A DNA stretch of 39,259 nt from Chlorogloeopsis fritschii PCC 6912 (GCF_000317285.1 NZ_AJLN01000137.1:1-39259); one strand, 5' to 3'; positions 23,826 through 33,085 are shown, counted from the first letter of the stretch. A program made the numbers and translations. The notes: a model not told the origin generated them from the sequence alone.

Positions 23826-25232
23826 ATGCCAAAATTTAAACCCTACTTTGACCGTCGCTACCGGGTGCGAGAACGACTCATCGCCATCCTTGCGTTACTT
23901 AATTTAGGACTAGTATTTTTTGACTTTACCTATCTATGGGTGCGAGATTTTTACCTTTTAAATATTCCCAGTCTCACCCAATTCTATGACCCAATTAAGG
24001 GAATAAAACCTCATCCCGCAACTGAGAATTATCTCCAACAGGTAGAGGTATTGTCAGCGCAAATTATCACAAATGGCTTGCAATCACCTCAAGTTGAAAG
24101 TTTACTTGCACAGCAGCGTCTACTTAGTCAAAAACTCATCGACGAAAATCCTTTTGCTGGAGCGAACAAAAGCAGCAAGTTAGAAACTATAAAACAAGAA
24201 ATACGAGTACAGACAGGTGAGATATTTGCTAGTGATGCCTTTACTAGATTTTGGAGTCAGCCTTACCTGACTCAAAGAGGTTGGCAACAAGAAATAGCAT
24301 TTTGGAATACTCAAATTCGTCCTTTGATTCAATCCAACTACTATCGAGGTGTTAACAGAATTGGCACGAATTTTAGCTATTTCTGGCTGCTCGATCTGCC
24401 ATTTGTACTAATTTTTACTTGGGATTTTCTCGCCCGTATCCTAACTATCCATCACCGTTATCCTGAATTAACTTGGCTAGAAGTCATCTTGAGACGTTGG
24501 TACGATCTGTTATTACTCTTACCTTTTTGGCGATGGTTGCGAATAATTCCTGTATCAGCCCGTCTTTATCATGTCGGGTTGTTGAATATTGAACCTGTAC
24601 GGGTAGAAGTGCAACGAGATTTAGTTGTCAGCTTTGCAGTAGAAATGACGGAGATGATAGGCATTTTGATTATTGACCAAATGCAAGCTTCAATACAACG
24701 GGGAGATTTTATCGACTGGTTATTTCATCCCAAACCACCTAAACAACCACCCCAAGAATATGTGCAAGTCAATGACAAAAATGAAGTAACGGCTATAGCT
24801 TCCCATCTATTTGATATCGGTGTTCGTGATGTGCTTCCCCAAGTCCAGCCTGAAATTGAAGACTTGGTACAACACAGCATTGCAACTACTCTCAATCAAC
24901 TTCCAGGCTATCGACGCTTTCAGCATCTTCCGGGTTTACGCCGTCTACAACTATCAAGAAAACTGGCAAAATCTTTATTTAAAATTACTTATAAAAACCT
25001 CATTTATGCTTTAAAAGATCCTGTGGGAGCAGAAATTACTACCCGTTTGCGCACAAATTTAAAAGATGCATTAGAAAGAGAATTACAGAAAAAAGATAAT
25101 ATTCAAGAAATACAATCACTCTTGATAGATATGCTAGAAGATATTAAGCTTAATTACATTAAAAGTATTGCTGAAGTTCAGGGCGACCAACTACTAGAAA
25201 AAGCAGAACAATTGCATAAACGCATACGGTAG
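23826..25232 (+). CDS. Conserved-looking membrane protein of unknown function
   Basis: A 468-residue protein I cannot assign. It has an N-terminal membrane helix (about 18-40, AILALLNLGLVFFDFTYLWV), a long soluble stretch with Gln/Leu-rich helices (60-180), then hydrophobic segments near 185-205 and 230-250. The stretch RRWYDLLLLLPFWRWLRIIPVSARL looks like the voltage-sensor/amphipathic style of channel proteins. A C-terminal half follows with DQMQASIQRGDFIDWLFHPK, a helical region and a charged coiled-coil-like end. Arg/Lys lie at helix edges as expected for a plasma-membrane protein. The gene starts 2 bases after the hydrolase remnant. A perfect hairpin at 25273-25305 follows the stop. Confidence 0.7.
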   Translation: MPKFKPYFDRRYRVRERLIAILALLNLGLVFFDFTYLWVRDFYLLNIPSLTQFYDPIKGIKPHPATENYLQQVEVLSAQIITNGLQSPQVESLLAQQRLLSQKLIDENPFAGANKSSKLETIKQEIRVQTGEIFASDAFTRFWSQPYLTQRGWQQEIAFWNTQIRPLIQSNYYRGVNRIGTNFSYFWLLDLPFVLIFTWDFLARILTIHHRYPELTWLEVILRRWYDLLLLLPFWRWLRIIPVSARLYHVGLLNIEPVRVEVQRDLVVSFAVEMTEMIGILIIDQMQASIQRGDFIDWLFHPKPPKQPPQEYVQVNDKNEVTAIASHLFDIGVRDVLPQVQPEIEDLVQHSIATTLNQLPGYRRFQHLPGLRRLQLSRKLAKSLFKITYKNLIYALKDPVGAEITTRLRTNLKDALERELQKKDNIQEIQSLLIDMLEDIKLNYIKSIAEVQGDQLLEKAEQLHKRIR

Positions 25233-25272
25233 TAAAGAAATAAGTAAGTCAACATAAATAAACCCAAAACAT

Positions 25273-25305
25273 AGATCCCCGACTTTTTAGAAAAGTCGGG
25301 GATCT
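25273..25305. terminator. Perfect 15-bp hairpin after the unknown membrane protein gene
   Basis: AGATCCCCGACTTTT (25273-25287), loop TAG, AAAAGTCGGGGATCT (25291-25305): all 15 pairs match. It lies 40 bases after the stop codon. No T-run follows the 3' arm on the plus strand, so it may be a palindromic repeat that also stabilises or ends the transcript. Confidence 0.6.
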
Positions 25306-25436
25306 TACAGAGCACATTTTACGTTTTATTTGGTTGTTCTACTTAGACCTGCGTTAAGCTACCAACTTCCAGAAATTAGAAAGAAAATAATAGCAATACT
25401 TTCTTTGCTGGCGGCACTCTGAATGTCGCTAAATCA

Positions 25437-27425
25437 ATGCCAGAAGAAGAATACAACTATAAATCTATTCTCTCTCAGCTTTCTGAACTAAGTGACAAAC
25501 AACTGAAACGGGATTACCTTAATCATCTTCAGTGGACAGAACCTATAGCTTTAATGTTGCCCTTAGTAGATGACGAAGCTCAAGCACTGCGGGTAGTGCG
25601 GTTGGCGCTGGAAGTAGATTTAATTCTTGGTGCGAGGCTAGCAGGAGCAGTTAAGTCAGAATTACAGGAGCAAACCATCAGTTGGATTGCTGATTTGAAA
25701 ATACCTGAAATACTTAAGGTTGAGTTGTTGGGAAAAACAAAATCAGAAGCGGCGATACCGTTTTTAGAAAGGGTACTCAAAAGTGAGGAGCGTTACGTTC
25801 GTGCAATAGTTGCTTATGAATTGTGGGCAAAAGGGGAAATAGATGAAGAGCCAGAGACAGAATTGTTAAATGAGGCTGGATACTATGAAAGCTGTAGCGA
25901 GAGAGCCGCTCTTGCATTAGCTGAAATTGGTGGAGAATCAGCGATCGCTTTATTAATTGAGGTGTTGCGGGATGAACGCAAACCAGTTCGTAAAACCACA
26001 GTTGAGGCTTTAGGAAAAGCTCGTGGTAATGAGTCAGCCTTGGTAGCGTTGATTGAAGCCTTAAAAGATGAGGACTATGAAATTCGTTGTTTGTCGGCTA
26101 ATTCATTAGGAGAGATTCGTAGCAAATCGGCAATGGAAGCATTAATTTACGCTTTAGACGATCGGGATAGTTACGTTCGCGAGAGTGCTGCTGCTGCTTT
26201 GGGAGAAATTGGTGGAGAGTTGGCAGTAGAGGTATTAGTCCATGCTTTGTGCGATCCAGATAGTTGGGTTTGTCGAACAGTTACTGAGGCATTAGTAAAA
26301 TTTGATAGCGATAAGGCATTAGCATATTTGTCTCAAGCATTGCAAAGTGAAGACGCAAATATTCGTAGGAATGCTGCTTTTGCTATAAAAGGAATTCCTG
26401 AAGATTTGGCTTTGGCAGATTGGCTAAAAGCACTAAAAGATAAAGATGCTGGAGTTCGCTCCCAGGCTGTTTTTGGACTGGCAAAAATTATACTATCCGA
26501 AGGCTCTCAACAGCATTCAGAAACTGTTTTTAGATTGGCAGATAGTGATAGAGAATCTATCTGTGCTGCAATACTTGAAGCTTTCTACGATGAAGATTCT
26601 GAGGTGCGTCGGAGAGTTTCTTTAGTGTTAGGGAAAATCGCTGGAGAATCAGTAGTTCCTGTTTTGCTCGAAGCGTTACATAACAAAAACTCTGAGGTAC
26701 GTGGGTACGCTGCTAATTTGTTAGCTGAGATTGGTAGCAAGCAAGCGAAACAGCCACTAATCCAAGCACTACAAGACGAAGAGCCTTGGGTTCGCAAAAA
26801 TGCTGCTTCTGCTTTGGGGAAAGTCGGTGATGAATCAGTGATTCCACTACTGGTTCAAGCTTTGGGCGATGAAAAGCCTGAAGTTCGTGAAGGTGCTGCT
26901 CATGGATTAGCATCAATTGGCAAAGATTCAACCATTCCAGTACTGATTAGGGCATTGAAAGATGAAAACTCTCAGGTGCGAGAAATGATTGTTTCTGCCT
27001 TAAGGCAAATCAGTGGAGAGTTAGCAGAAACAGCACTGATTGAAATCTTGTTACAGGATAAAGACTATGCAGTTTGCGATCAGGCTGCTTACGCATTAGG
27101 AACCATCGGTGGAGAATCAGCAGTAGCAGCACTACGCCAGGCTTTGTTAAAGCCTAGCGGAGGTTGTGCGTATGATCCTGTATTGGAGACAATTGTTGAG
27201 GCGCTAGGGGCGATTGGCAGTGAGTCGGCAATAGAGGCAATCTTTGAGCCATTGCCCACAAACACTTGTCTTGATAGCTTTGCCGCTCGCACTTTAGCAG
27301 TAGTCGGCAGTCTTCAGCTTGTTCCCCGCTTGTGGCAACTGCAATTAAAAGCTGAGTATACCCATTTTTACCAGGCTATTGAAGAAATTCAAAAGCGCTA
27401 CCAATGCTACAATCCTCATCTGTAG
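25437..27425 (+). CDS. HEAT-repeat protein (PBS-lyase-type repeats), 662 residues
   Basis: A soluble superhelical repeat protein. From about residue 140 onward it consists of repeats of about 31 residues with the core ALGEIGGELAVEVLVHAL or close variants (AALGKVGDESVIPLLVQAL, ALGTIGGESAVAAL, each followed by DxxxxVRxxAA). At least a dozen are recognisable. The N-terminal 100 residues are less regular (LNHLQWTEPIALMLPLVDDE). Such repeats occur in phycobilisome lyases (CpcE type) and in many scaffold proteins. There is no lyase partner or phycobiliprotein gene nearby, so a scaffold or adaptor role is more likely. No signal peptide. It is preceded by the hairpin at 25273 and followed by a damaged gene. 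Confidence 0.88.
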   Translation: MPEEEYNYKSILSQLSELSDKQLKRDYLNHLQWTEPIALMLPLVDDEAQALRVVRLALEVDLILGARLAGAVKSELQEQTISWIADLKIPEILKVELLGKTKSEAAIPFLERVLKSEERYVRAIVAYELWAKGEIDEEPETELLNEAGYYESCSERAALALAEIGGESAIALLIEVLRDERKPVRKTTVEALGKARGNESALVALIEALKDEDYEIRCLSANSLGEIRSKSAMEALIYALDDRDSYVRESAAAALGEIGGELAVEVLVHALCDPDSWVCRTVTEALVKFDSDKALAYLSQALQSEDANIRRNAAFAIKGIPEDLALADWLKALKDKDAGVRSQAVFGLAKIILSEGSQQHSETVFRLADSDRESICAAILEAFYDEDSEVRRRVSLVLGKIAGESVVPVLLEALHNKNSEVRGYAANLLAEIGSKQAKQPLIQALQDEEPWVRKNAASALGKVGDESVIPLLVQALGDEKPEVREGAAHGLASIGKDSTIPVLIRALKDENSQVREMIVSALRQISGELAETALIEILLQDKDYAVCDQAAYALGTIGGESAVAALRQALLKPSGGCAYDPVLETIVEALGAIGSESAIEAIFEPLPTNTCLDSFAARTLAVVGSLQLVPRLWQLQLKAEYTHFYQAIEEIQKRYQCYNPHL

Positions 27426-27501
27426 TAAATCATACTTCCTGTATTCATATGCTCAGATAGAGGGCGATCGCAGCAGTGCGATCGCAAGGGGAGCTAATCG
27501 A

Positions 27502-28087
27502 GCTTGGCTTGTCTGGCTCGGCTTGACTGGACACTTAATTATATGGTTATGCCTTATATGCGTTTGACCGAACCTACAATTGGTTCTTTCTGGGTTATGT
27601 TGCTATTGTTGGTTTAACAATTTATACCATTATTATTTTCTTTGCCAGTGTTGATTTAAATTTCTTCCAAGGAGTCAAAGAGCGGCGAATCCCACGCAAA
27701 ACCATCGCTGTATTTTTATTGTGTTTGGCTGCACTTTTCTTGGTGGTTTGGCTAGCTCAAATCGTATCAGCTATTGGCTATGGCACTCCACCTGACACCA
27801 GCAGCGTCTTGGTTTTGGATCTAGCGTTTTTCTTGCCATTGTTGGCGATTGGGGCAGTTTTATTTTTGCGTGAGCAACCCTTGGGCGATCTGCTAGTTCC
27901 AGTCATTTTGATCCATATGGGAACCCTCGGTACTTCAGTATTTCTTGGTGGATTGCTTTCCCCCCTATTTGGACAACCACTTGACTTATTCATGATTGTA
28001 TTATTTGCTGTGGTAAGTTTAGGGGGACTTGCCTTTGCTTTCATCACGTTGTCTCGGTTTGGACAACTTCATGCACCAAGGTATTAA
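27502..28087 (+). pseudogene. Polytopic membrane protein gene with damaged 5' end
   Basis: The long open frame 27539-28087 reads DRTYNWFFLGYVAIVGLTIYTI, an RRIPRK loop, and three or four further hydrophobic segments ending ITLSRFGQLHAPRY. Its first 60 codons contain no ATG or GTG; the first plausible start is TTG 27719, which would cut off a whole helix. Just upstream, in another frame, AWLVWLGLTGHLIIWLCL (27502-27556) looks like the missing first helix. A frameshift near 27540-27560 therefore seems to separate two parts of one small membrane protein. HIP1 sites crowd the region before it (27463-27486). I do not recognise the family. A functional short form from TTG 27719 is possible. Confidence 0.5.
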
Positions 28088-28147
28088 GCTAATAATGAGG
28101 CTTTAGAGTAAGTCCAGGGTAAGCCCATCTGTTGGATAAGCGATTTG

Positions 28148-29017
28148 TTAAGGAAAAAAGAGTACAGGATACCAGCTATGACGCAATACTTCCGCCGCAA
28201 AACTGGAAACCAACCATTCCTGAAGTTTACCTATCGTTGCTGAAGAAACAGCGATCGCGCTAATATCAGCCATTGCAGCTGCCTCTAAAATCTCGGTAAC
28301 AGAGTGCCCTTCCCGAACTTCTGTCTCCACTTGTAAATTTACTCCCTCCAAATCAGCTTTAATCTGAGATAGGGTTTCGTTAGCTTGCTGTGGTAGGATT
28401 TTCTTTGGTATATCTCGACGACCAGTATTTTCTAATACCCAGCAGAGCTTGCACTGTTGAATAAATCTACCAGATTGGTGTTGAGCTAAATCCTTTACCT
28501 GTTGAACCAGACGATTCGCTGCTTGAGTACCATTGTAAGGAAGTAGCAAAGAGCGGAATAGGTGCTGACAACGGAGTGTTAATTCCTCGGAAGTATAAGC
28601 AGCAATTAACTGAGGACGCAGTACCAAAAAAGGAATCTTTGATTGGCGAGATAACTCAGCCATTGTACTACCCACCAGCTTTTCTGTAAGTACGCTGCGA
28701 CTTTGAGAACCCAGTACAATCAATTGGGACTGATAGGTTTTGGCAACTTTAAGAATTGTTTCAACAGGCTTTCCTGATTGGACTTCTATTTTAACTTCTA
28801 TATCAGTAGGGTTTGTGCCAACAACTTCTTTGAAGCGGGTTTGAGCTTGTTCTACTTTCTCACTATCGACTTGCGGAATAATGCCTTTTTCCCATAAGGG
28901 AACAACGTGCAGGAAAACAATTTGCTTTATCCCTGCCAGTGCCAAACTGGAAACAAAATTTGCTAGACGATGTAAACCGTCCGAAAAATCTGTGGCAATT
29001 AAAACTCTCTCAAACAT
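28148..29017 (-). CDS. Universal stress protein, tandem UspA domains
   Basis: A 289-residue cytoplasmic protein with two UspA-type domains. The first (1-140) opens FERVLIATDFSDG and includes QLIVLGSQSRSVLTEKLVGSTMAEL, which matches the ATP-binding G-2x-G-9x-G(S/T) pattern of ATP-binding USPs. The second (about 165-289) is less conserved and ends ISAIAVSSATIG...SFAAEVLRHSWYPVLFF. I start at the ATG reading from 29017 because MFERVLIATDFS is the family's usual beginning; a longer frame to 29077 adds a hydrophobic stretch that does not fit. Such proteins respond to starvation, light or osmotic stress. It faces the P-type ATPase gene across a divergent promoter region. Confidence 0.9.
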   Translation of the reverse strand: MFERVLIATDFSDGLHRLANFVSSLALAGIKQIVFLHVVPLWEKGIIPQVDSEKVEQAQTRFKEVVGTNPTDIEVKIEVQSGKPVETILKVAKTYQSQLIVLGSQSRSVLTEKLVGSTMAELSRQSKIPFLVLRPQLIAAYTSEELTLRCQHLFRSLLLPYNGTQAANRLVQQVKDLAQHQSGRFIQQCKLCWVLENTGRRDIPKKILPQQANETLSQIKADLEGVNLQVETEVREGHSVTEILEAAAMADISAIAVSSATIGKLQEWLVSSFAAEVLRHSWYPVLFFP

Positions 29018-29421
29018 AATATAACTAATAAAACTAAATACAAAAAACATTCTACTTGAATCGCCAAAGCTATTCATTCACCCAAATATAGAATGGGCAA
29101 GACGCCTATTCTACAAAAGTATGTCTGTTCACATCTTGCACCAGTTGCTTGATTAAAATTTTTGTAGGATGGGGGGTGTCTAACTTTCTTCAAATCCTTA
29201 TTTTTAAGTTGTGAACAGTGTCCACCTTACGCTTAAGCGGAGTGAGAAGGGTGCTAGTTATCAGTCTTGAGTTTACCTTAAAAACAAAATTGCGATCGCC
29301 TACAAAAACTACCGTCACTTTTGCATCACATTTATTTCCAATCATTTTGAATGATTAGCTAAAAAATAATTAGCTAATTGTCTTATTTGTCATGCCTATG
29401 GGAAATTTTGAGGCGAACAAA
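29018..29421. other. Divergent promoter region between USP and P-type ATPase genes
   Basis: About 400 bases, AT-rich at the right. It contains a weak inverted repeat (GTAGGATGGG...GTCCACCTTAC, 29163-29229), a HIP1 site near 29293 and the palindrome cluster 29340-29377. No gene seen. Confidence 0.55.
29340..29377. promoter_or_regulatory. Palindrome cluster upstream of the P-type ATPase gene, possible operator
   Basis: AATCATT-TTG-AATGATT (29340-29356) is followed by two copies of the palindrome TTAGCTAA (29355-29362 and 29370-29377) spaced 15 bases apart. All lie 45-82 bases before ATG 29422. The repeated palindrome resembles a dimer-binding operator; the regulator is unknown. Confidence 0.4.
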
Positions 29422-32160
29422 ATGACAGCAACAGCTAAAGAAATAATGCAGTCGCATCAATGGCACAATTTACCTGTATCCAAGGTAGCTCAACATCTAG
29501 ATACAAATCTGCAAACAGGTTTGAATTCACAAGAGGTAGCAAAACGACGGGAACGTTTCGGCTCTAACGAACTCAAGAGCAAACCTGGAAAAAGCCCATT
29601 GGTAAGATTTTTGTTGCAATTTCACCAACCGTTGCTGTACATTTTGCTGATTGCTGGTGCAATTAAGGCATTGCTAGGGCAATGGGTAAATGCTGGGGTA
29701 ATTTGGGGTGTCACCCTGATTAACGCTATTATTGGTTTTATTCAAGAATCAAAGGCTGAAAGTGCGATCGCTGCTTTAGCTTCGTCGGTGCAAACGAATG
29801 CAACTATCATTCGCAACGGCAGGAAGGTGCAAGTTCCATCCCAAGAGTTAGTACCTGGGGATTTGGTGCTACTTGCTTCTGGAGATAAAGTACCAGCCGA
29901 TTTGCGCCTGATCCAAGCACGAAATTTACAAATTAATGAGTCAGGGCTGACGGGTGAGTCAGTTGCTGTAGAGAAAAACACGCAAACCCTTGATGCAGAT
30001 GCACCCTTAGCAGAACGCACAAACATGGCTTATGCTGGTAGCTTTGTCACATTTGGTACTGGCATGGGGATTGTAGTTGCGATTGGAGAAACTACAGAAA
30101 CCGGGCGCATCTCCCAGCTGATTGAACAAGGAACCAGCCTGAAAACCCCGCTCACCCGCAAATTTGATAAATTTAGCCGCACTTTACTGTACATTATTTT
30201 GGCGATCGCTGCGCTGACATTTGCAGTTGGTTTGGGATATGGCAATTCCTGGCCAGAAATGTTTGAAGCTGCTGTCGCCTTCGCTGTCAGTGCGATTCCA
30301 GAAGGGTTACCAGCAGTAGTAACAGTAACATTGGCAATCGGGGTTTCCCGCATGGCAAGGCGTCACGCGATCGTTCGCAAATTGCCAGCAGTTGAAACTC
30401 TCGGCGGTGCTACAGTCATCTGTTCTGATAAAACTGGTACTTTAACTGAAAACCAGATGACTGTACAGGCAATCTATGCCGGAGGTGAGAATTATACTGT
30501 CACTGGTGCAGGTTATGCTCCCCAAGGAGAAATTCTACAAAATGAACAACCAGTCAATTGTAATCATACTCCTGCTTTAGAAGAATGTCTCAAAGCCGGG
30601 TTGTTATGCAATGATTCCCATCTGGAAAATGAAGAAGGGCAATGGAAAGTTATTGGCGATCCTACAGAGGGAGCATTAATAGCTGTAGCTAATAAAGTTG
30701 GGCTTACCTACAGCAACTTAGAACAAGAAATGCCCAGGCTGGATGTCATCCCCTTTGAGTCTGAGTTTCAGTACATGGCAACTTTGCACGAAGTTTCGCC
30801 ATCAACAAATCATAGAGGACAAAGAATTATCTACGTTAAGGGTTCGGTAGAAGCTATTCTCAAACGTTGTCAGCAGATGTTGGATGCTCAAGGAAATCTT
30901 GCCCCTATAGATCCAGAAACCGTACATCAAGAAGTTGATGCAATGGCTCATCAAGGATTACGGGTATTGGCTTTTGCTCAGAAAACTGTACCAACTTCTC
31001 AAGATTCGCTCGCTCATGCAGATATCGAAACAGATTTGATTTTCTTGGGATTGCAGGGGATGATCGATCCACCCCGAATAGAAGCAATCAAAGCGGTACA
31101 AGCCTGTCAAGAAGCTGGTATCCAAGTCAAAATGATTACAGGCGATCATGCTGTCACCGCACGGGCAATAGCTGAACGGATGGGCTTTAATAAAAATGGT
31201 CGAGTTCTTGCTTTTACTGGAAGTGAACTTGCCCAAATGGGTAATTCAGAACTTGCCACAGCAATAGAAGATGGGGTAGTGTTTGCCCGTGTTGTGCCGG
31301 AACAGAAACTTCGTATTGTTGAAGCCCTTCAATCCAAAGGAGAGGTTGTTGCGATGACGGGGGATGGTGTCAATGACGCACCAGCTCTCAGACAAGCAGA
31401 TATCGGCATCGCGATGGGGGGTGCTGGTACAGAAGTGGCAAAAGAAGCCTCGGACATGATTTTAACCGATGATAACTTTGCTTCCATCGAAGCTGCGGTT
31501 GAGGAAGGGCGCACTGTTTATCGAAATTTACTCAAAGCGATCGCCTTTATCTTGCCTGTTAACGGCGGCGAGTCGATGACGATTTTGATTAGTGTACTGC
31601 TTGCTAGAGCATTGCCAATTTTATCTTTACAAGTTCTGTGGCTGAATATGGTTAATTCCATTACCATGACTGTACCCTTGGCTTTTGAGCCGAAGTCGGA
31701 ACGAGTAATGCAAAAACCACCGCGCAACCCCCGCGAACCGTTACTTTCTAAAAGTTTAGTCAAGCGCATCCTGGCAATTTCTGTTTTTAACTGGATCTTG
31801 ATTTTTGGCGTCTTTGAATGGATTGAACAAACCACAGGAAATATCGCTTTAGCTCGCACAATGGCAATTCAAGCTTTAGTAGCAGGAAGAATTTTTTATC
31901 TTTTAAGTATTAGTCAATTAGGAATTGCTGCCTTCAATCGACTTCGCGGCATTAAGCAACCAGTTACCGATGCTTCAGCGATTGGAATTGGCATTGCTTG
32001 TACGATAATTTTGCAGATCATATTCAGTCAGTGGAACGTGATGAATACTTTGTTTTACACTGCCCCATTGAATTTGAATCAATGGTTAATTTGCTTGCTG
32101 ATAGGATTACCGATGATTTTAGTATCAATTTTAGTAAACCGTTTTGACCCTCTTGACTAG
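29422..32160 (+). CDS. Cation-transporting P-type ATPase (P2-like)
   Basis: A 912-residue pump of the plasma membrane. Features in order: N-terminal cation-ATPase domain, first helices (PLLYILLIAGAI), actuator domain with SGLTGES, M4 with PEGLPAVVTVTLAIG, phosphorylation motif DKTGTLT (Asp at bases 30427-30429), nucleotide domain, MTGDGVNDAPALRQADIGIAMG hinge and six C-terminal helices. M4 is as in Ca2+ pumps, but M6 reads WLNMVNSITMTVPLAFEP, without the Asp that ligands Ca2+ in SERCA, and resembles cyanobacterial Pma1-type ATPases. The ion is therefore uncertain: Na+, H+ or Ca2+. ATG 29422 has GAGG 8 bases upstream; ATG 29392 and 29398 are alternatives with no clear binding site. Confidence 0.92.
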   Translation: MTATAKEIMQSHQWHNLPVSKVAQHLDTNLQTGLNSQEVAKRRERFGSNELKSKPGKSPLVRFLLQFHQPLLYILLIAGAIKALLGQWVNAGVIWGVTLINAIIGFIQESKAESAIAALASSVQTNATIIRNGRKVQVPSQELVPGDLVLLASGDKVPADLRLIQARNLQINESGLTGESVAVEKNTQTLDADAPLAERTNMAYAGSFVTFGTGMGIVVAIGETTETGRISQLIEQGTSLKTPLTRKFDKFSRTLLYIILAIAALTFAVGLGYGNSWPEMFEAAVAFAVSAIPEGLPAVVTVTLAIGVSRMARRHAIVRKLPAVETLGGATVICSDKTGTLTENQMTVQAIYAGGENYTVTGAGYAPQGEILQNEQPVNCNHTPALEECLKAGLLCNDSHLENEEGQWKVIGDPTEGALIAVANKVGLTYSNLEQEMPRLDVIPFESEFQYMATLHEVSPSTNHRGQRIIYVKGSVEAILKRCQQMLDAQGNLAPIDPETVHQEVDAMAHQGLRVLAFAQKTVPTSQDSLAHADIETDLIFLGLQGMIDPPRIEAIKAVQACQEAGIQVKMITGDHAVTARAIAERMGFNKNGRVLAFTGSELAQMGNSELATAIEDGVVFARVVPEQKLRIVEALQSKGEVVAMTGDGVNDAPALRQADIGIAMGGAGTEVAKEASDMILTDDNFASIEAAVEEGRTVYRNLLKAIAFILPVNGGESMTILISVLLARALPILSLQVLWLNMVNSITMTVPLAFEPKSERVMQKPPRNPREPLLSKSLVKRILAISVFNWILIFGVFEWIEQTTGNIALARTMAIQALVAGRIFYLLSISQLGIAAFNRLRGIKQPVTDASAIGIGIACTIILQIIFSQWNVMNTLFYTAPLNLNQWLICLLIGLPMILVSILVNRFDPLD

Positions 32161-32235
32161 TGAGAATAGGGGCACTGAGGCTAGGGAAGAAAAATTTTTT
32201 CTCATTACTATGCAGAGCATGGTAATGAAAACTGT

Positions 32236-32269
32236 GAGGCTCCGCCTCCTGTTTATGAGGCAGAGCCTC
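32236..32269. terminator. Hairpin after the P-type ATPase gene
   Basis: GAGGCTCCGCCTC (32236-32248) pairs with GAGGCAGAGCCTC (32257-32269), 12 of 13 positions, loop 8 bases. It lies between two convergent genes and could stop transcription from both sides. No T-run follows directly, so a dispersed repeat is also possible. Confidence 0.5.
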
Positions 32270-32353
32270 AATTCATGCTTTCTTGGGCTGCCAGCCTGGG
32301 AAAGAGAAAAAAAGATTTTTAACCCTGTCACCTGTCCCCTCTTATACATACCC

Positions 32354-32758
32354 TTAGTTGTGCTTGTTGAATAACCTACTACGCTTGGGATGAAAGTCAG
32401 TGCAATTTCTAGCTTCTTCAGTCAAAACAAGAGAAGGTTGTACTGCACATTGAAGGTGATAATTATGTGAAAAATATTGGCAGGTTTTACAAGGGTGTTG
32501 CTGTGATTGACATAATGAAAAGAAAAACTTATTATCTTCTCCTAATTCTTCTCTTAATGTCCTCATTTTAGAAAAAATCGCTAAAAATCCTGTCCACATC
32601 AGGATAAAACCAATAGCAGCCCCAGTAGCAAAAAGGCCTGTTTCAGGTACATTAGCTCCATCAAGTCTGATATCATCTGCTTTGATCTCACTTTGGGTAG
32701 CTTGATTCAAATTTGTCTCAGATGCTAGATCTTGTATAAGTCTTTTCTCAAAATCCAT
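32354..32758 (-). CDS. Small membrane protein with C-terminal Cys4 motif, unknown function
   Basis: A 134-residue protein. The N-terminal 40 residues are acidic and polar, then one membrane helix (about 43-62, GLFATGAAIGFILMWTGFLAIF), then SKMRTLREE and a Cys-rich C-terminal domain: CKTCQYF...HLQCAVQPSLVLTEEARNC with spacing C-x2-C-x10-C-x14-C, followed by TDFHPK. This resembles a small metal-binding domain seen at the end of short cyanobacterial proteins. The domain would face the cytoplasm by the positive-inside rule. The start is MDFEKRL, because AAGGTGG sits 5 bases before that ATG; a longer frame to 32779 has none. It is convergent with the ATPase gene. No function can be given. Confidence 0.7.
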   Translation of the reverse strand: MDFEKRLIQDLASETNLNQATQSEIKADDIRLDGANVPETGLFATGAAIGFILMWTGFLAIFSKMRTLREELGEDNKFFFSLCQSQQHPCKTCQYFSHNYHLQCAVQPSLVLTEEARNCTDFHPKRSRLFNKHN

Positions 32759-33085
32759 ATCGACCACCTTTTGAAACATTTGGTTCTAGAATTCTTTGGT
32801 ATCTTTTGTTGCGCTGGCATATTCACAATGCCAGAAATTACACTCTTCAAAGAGAGCATCTTTTTTAAGATTGACTAATTAACAAAACTGTTACTATTAG
32901 GTGTAGCAAAAGTAAAAATATGATATCTCTGTCAAGAGTTTTGCTTGTAAATAATAGGTTTATGCCAGAAGGAATAAGAGCAAATTAGTTTGATCGCCTA
33001 TAGTTCAATATGATTCAGCTAAACGTAGCTGTCGCTCGAAAGGGTGCAGCTGCACGAATGATGCTCAATAGCATTTGCGCTAACT
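32759..33085. other. Divergent intergenic region with a hairpin and a palindrome
   Basis: Contains the perfect 7-bp hairpin CTGGCAT/ATGCCAG (32814-32834) 56 bases upstream of the small Cys-motif gene, and the 12-bp palindrome GTGCAGCTGCAC (33044-33055), 30 bases before the next plus-strand ATG. Open frames here (for example 33010-33192) overlap the next gene in another frame and are not supported. Confidence 0.5.

Noticed and set aside
29742-31859. Several reverse-strand open frames inside the P-type ATPase gene
   Set aside because: Antisense shadows of a strongly conserved coding sequence.
32366-32758. VPETG followed by a membrane helix and basic residues, like an LPxTG sorting signal
   Set aside because: A sorting signal must be at the C-terminus. 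Here about 70 residues with a Cys4 domain follow the helix.
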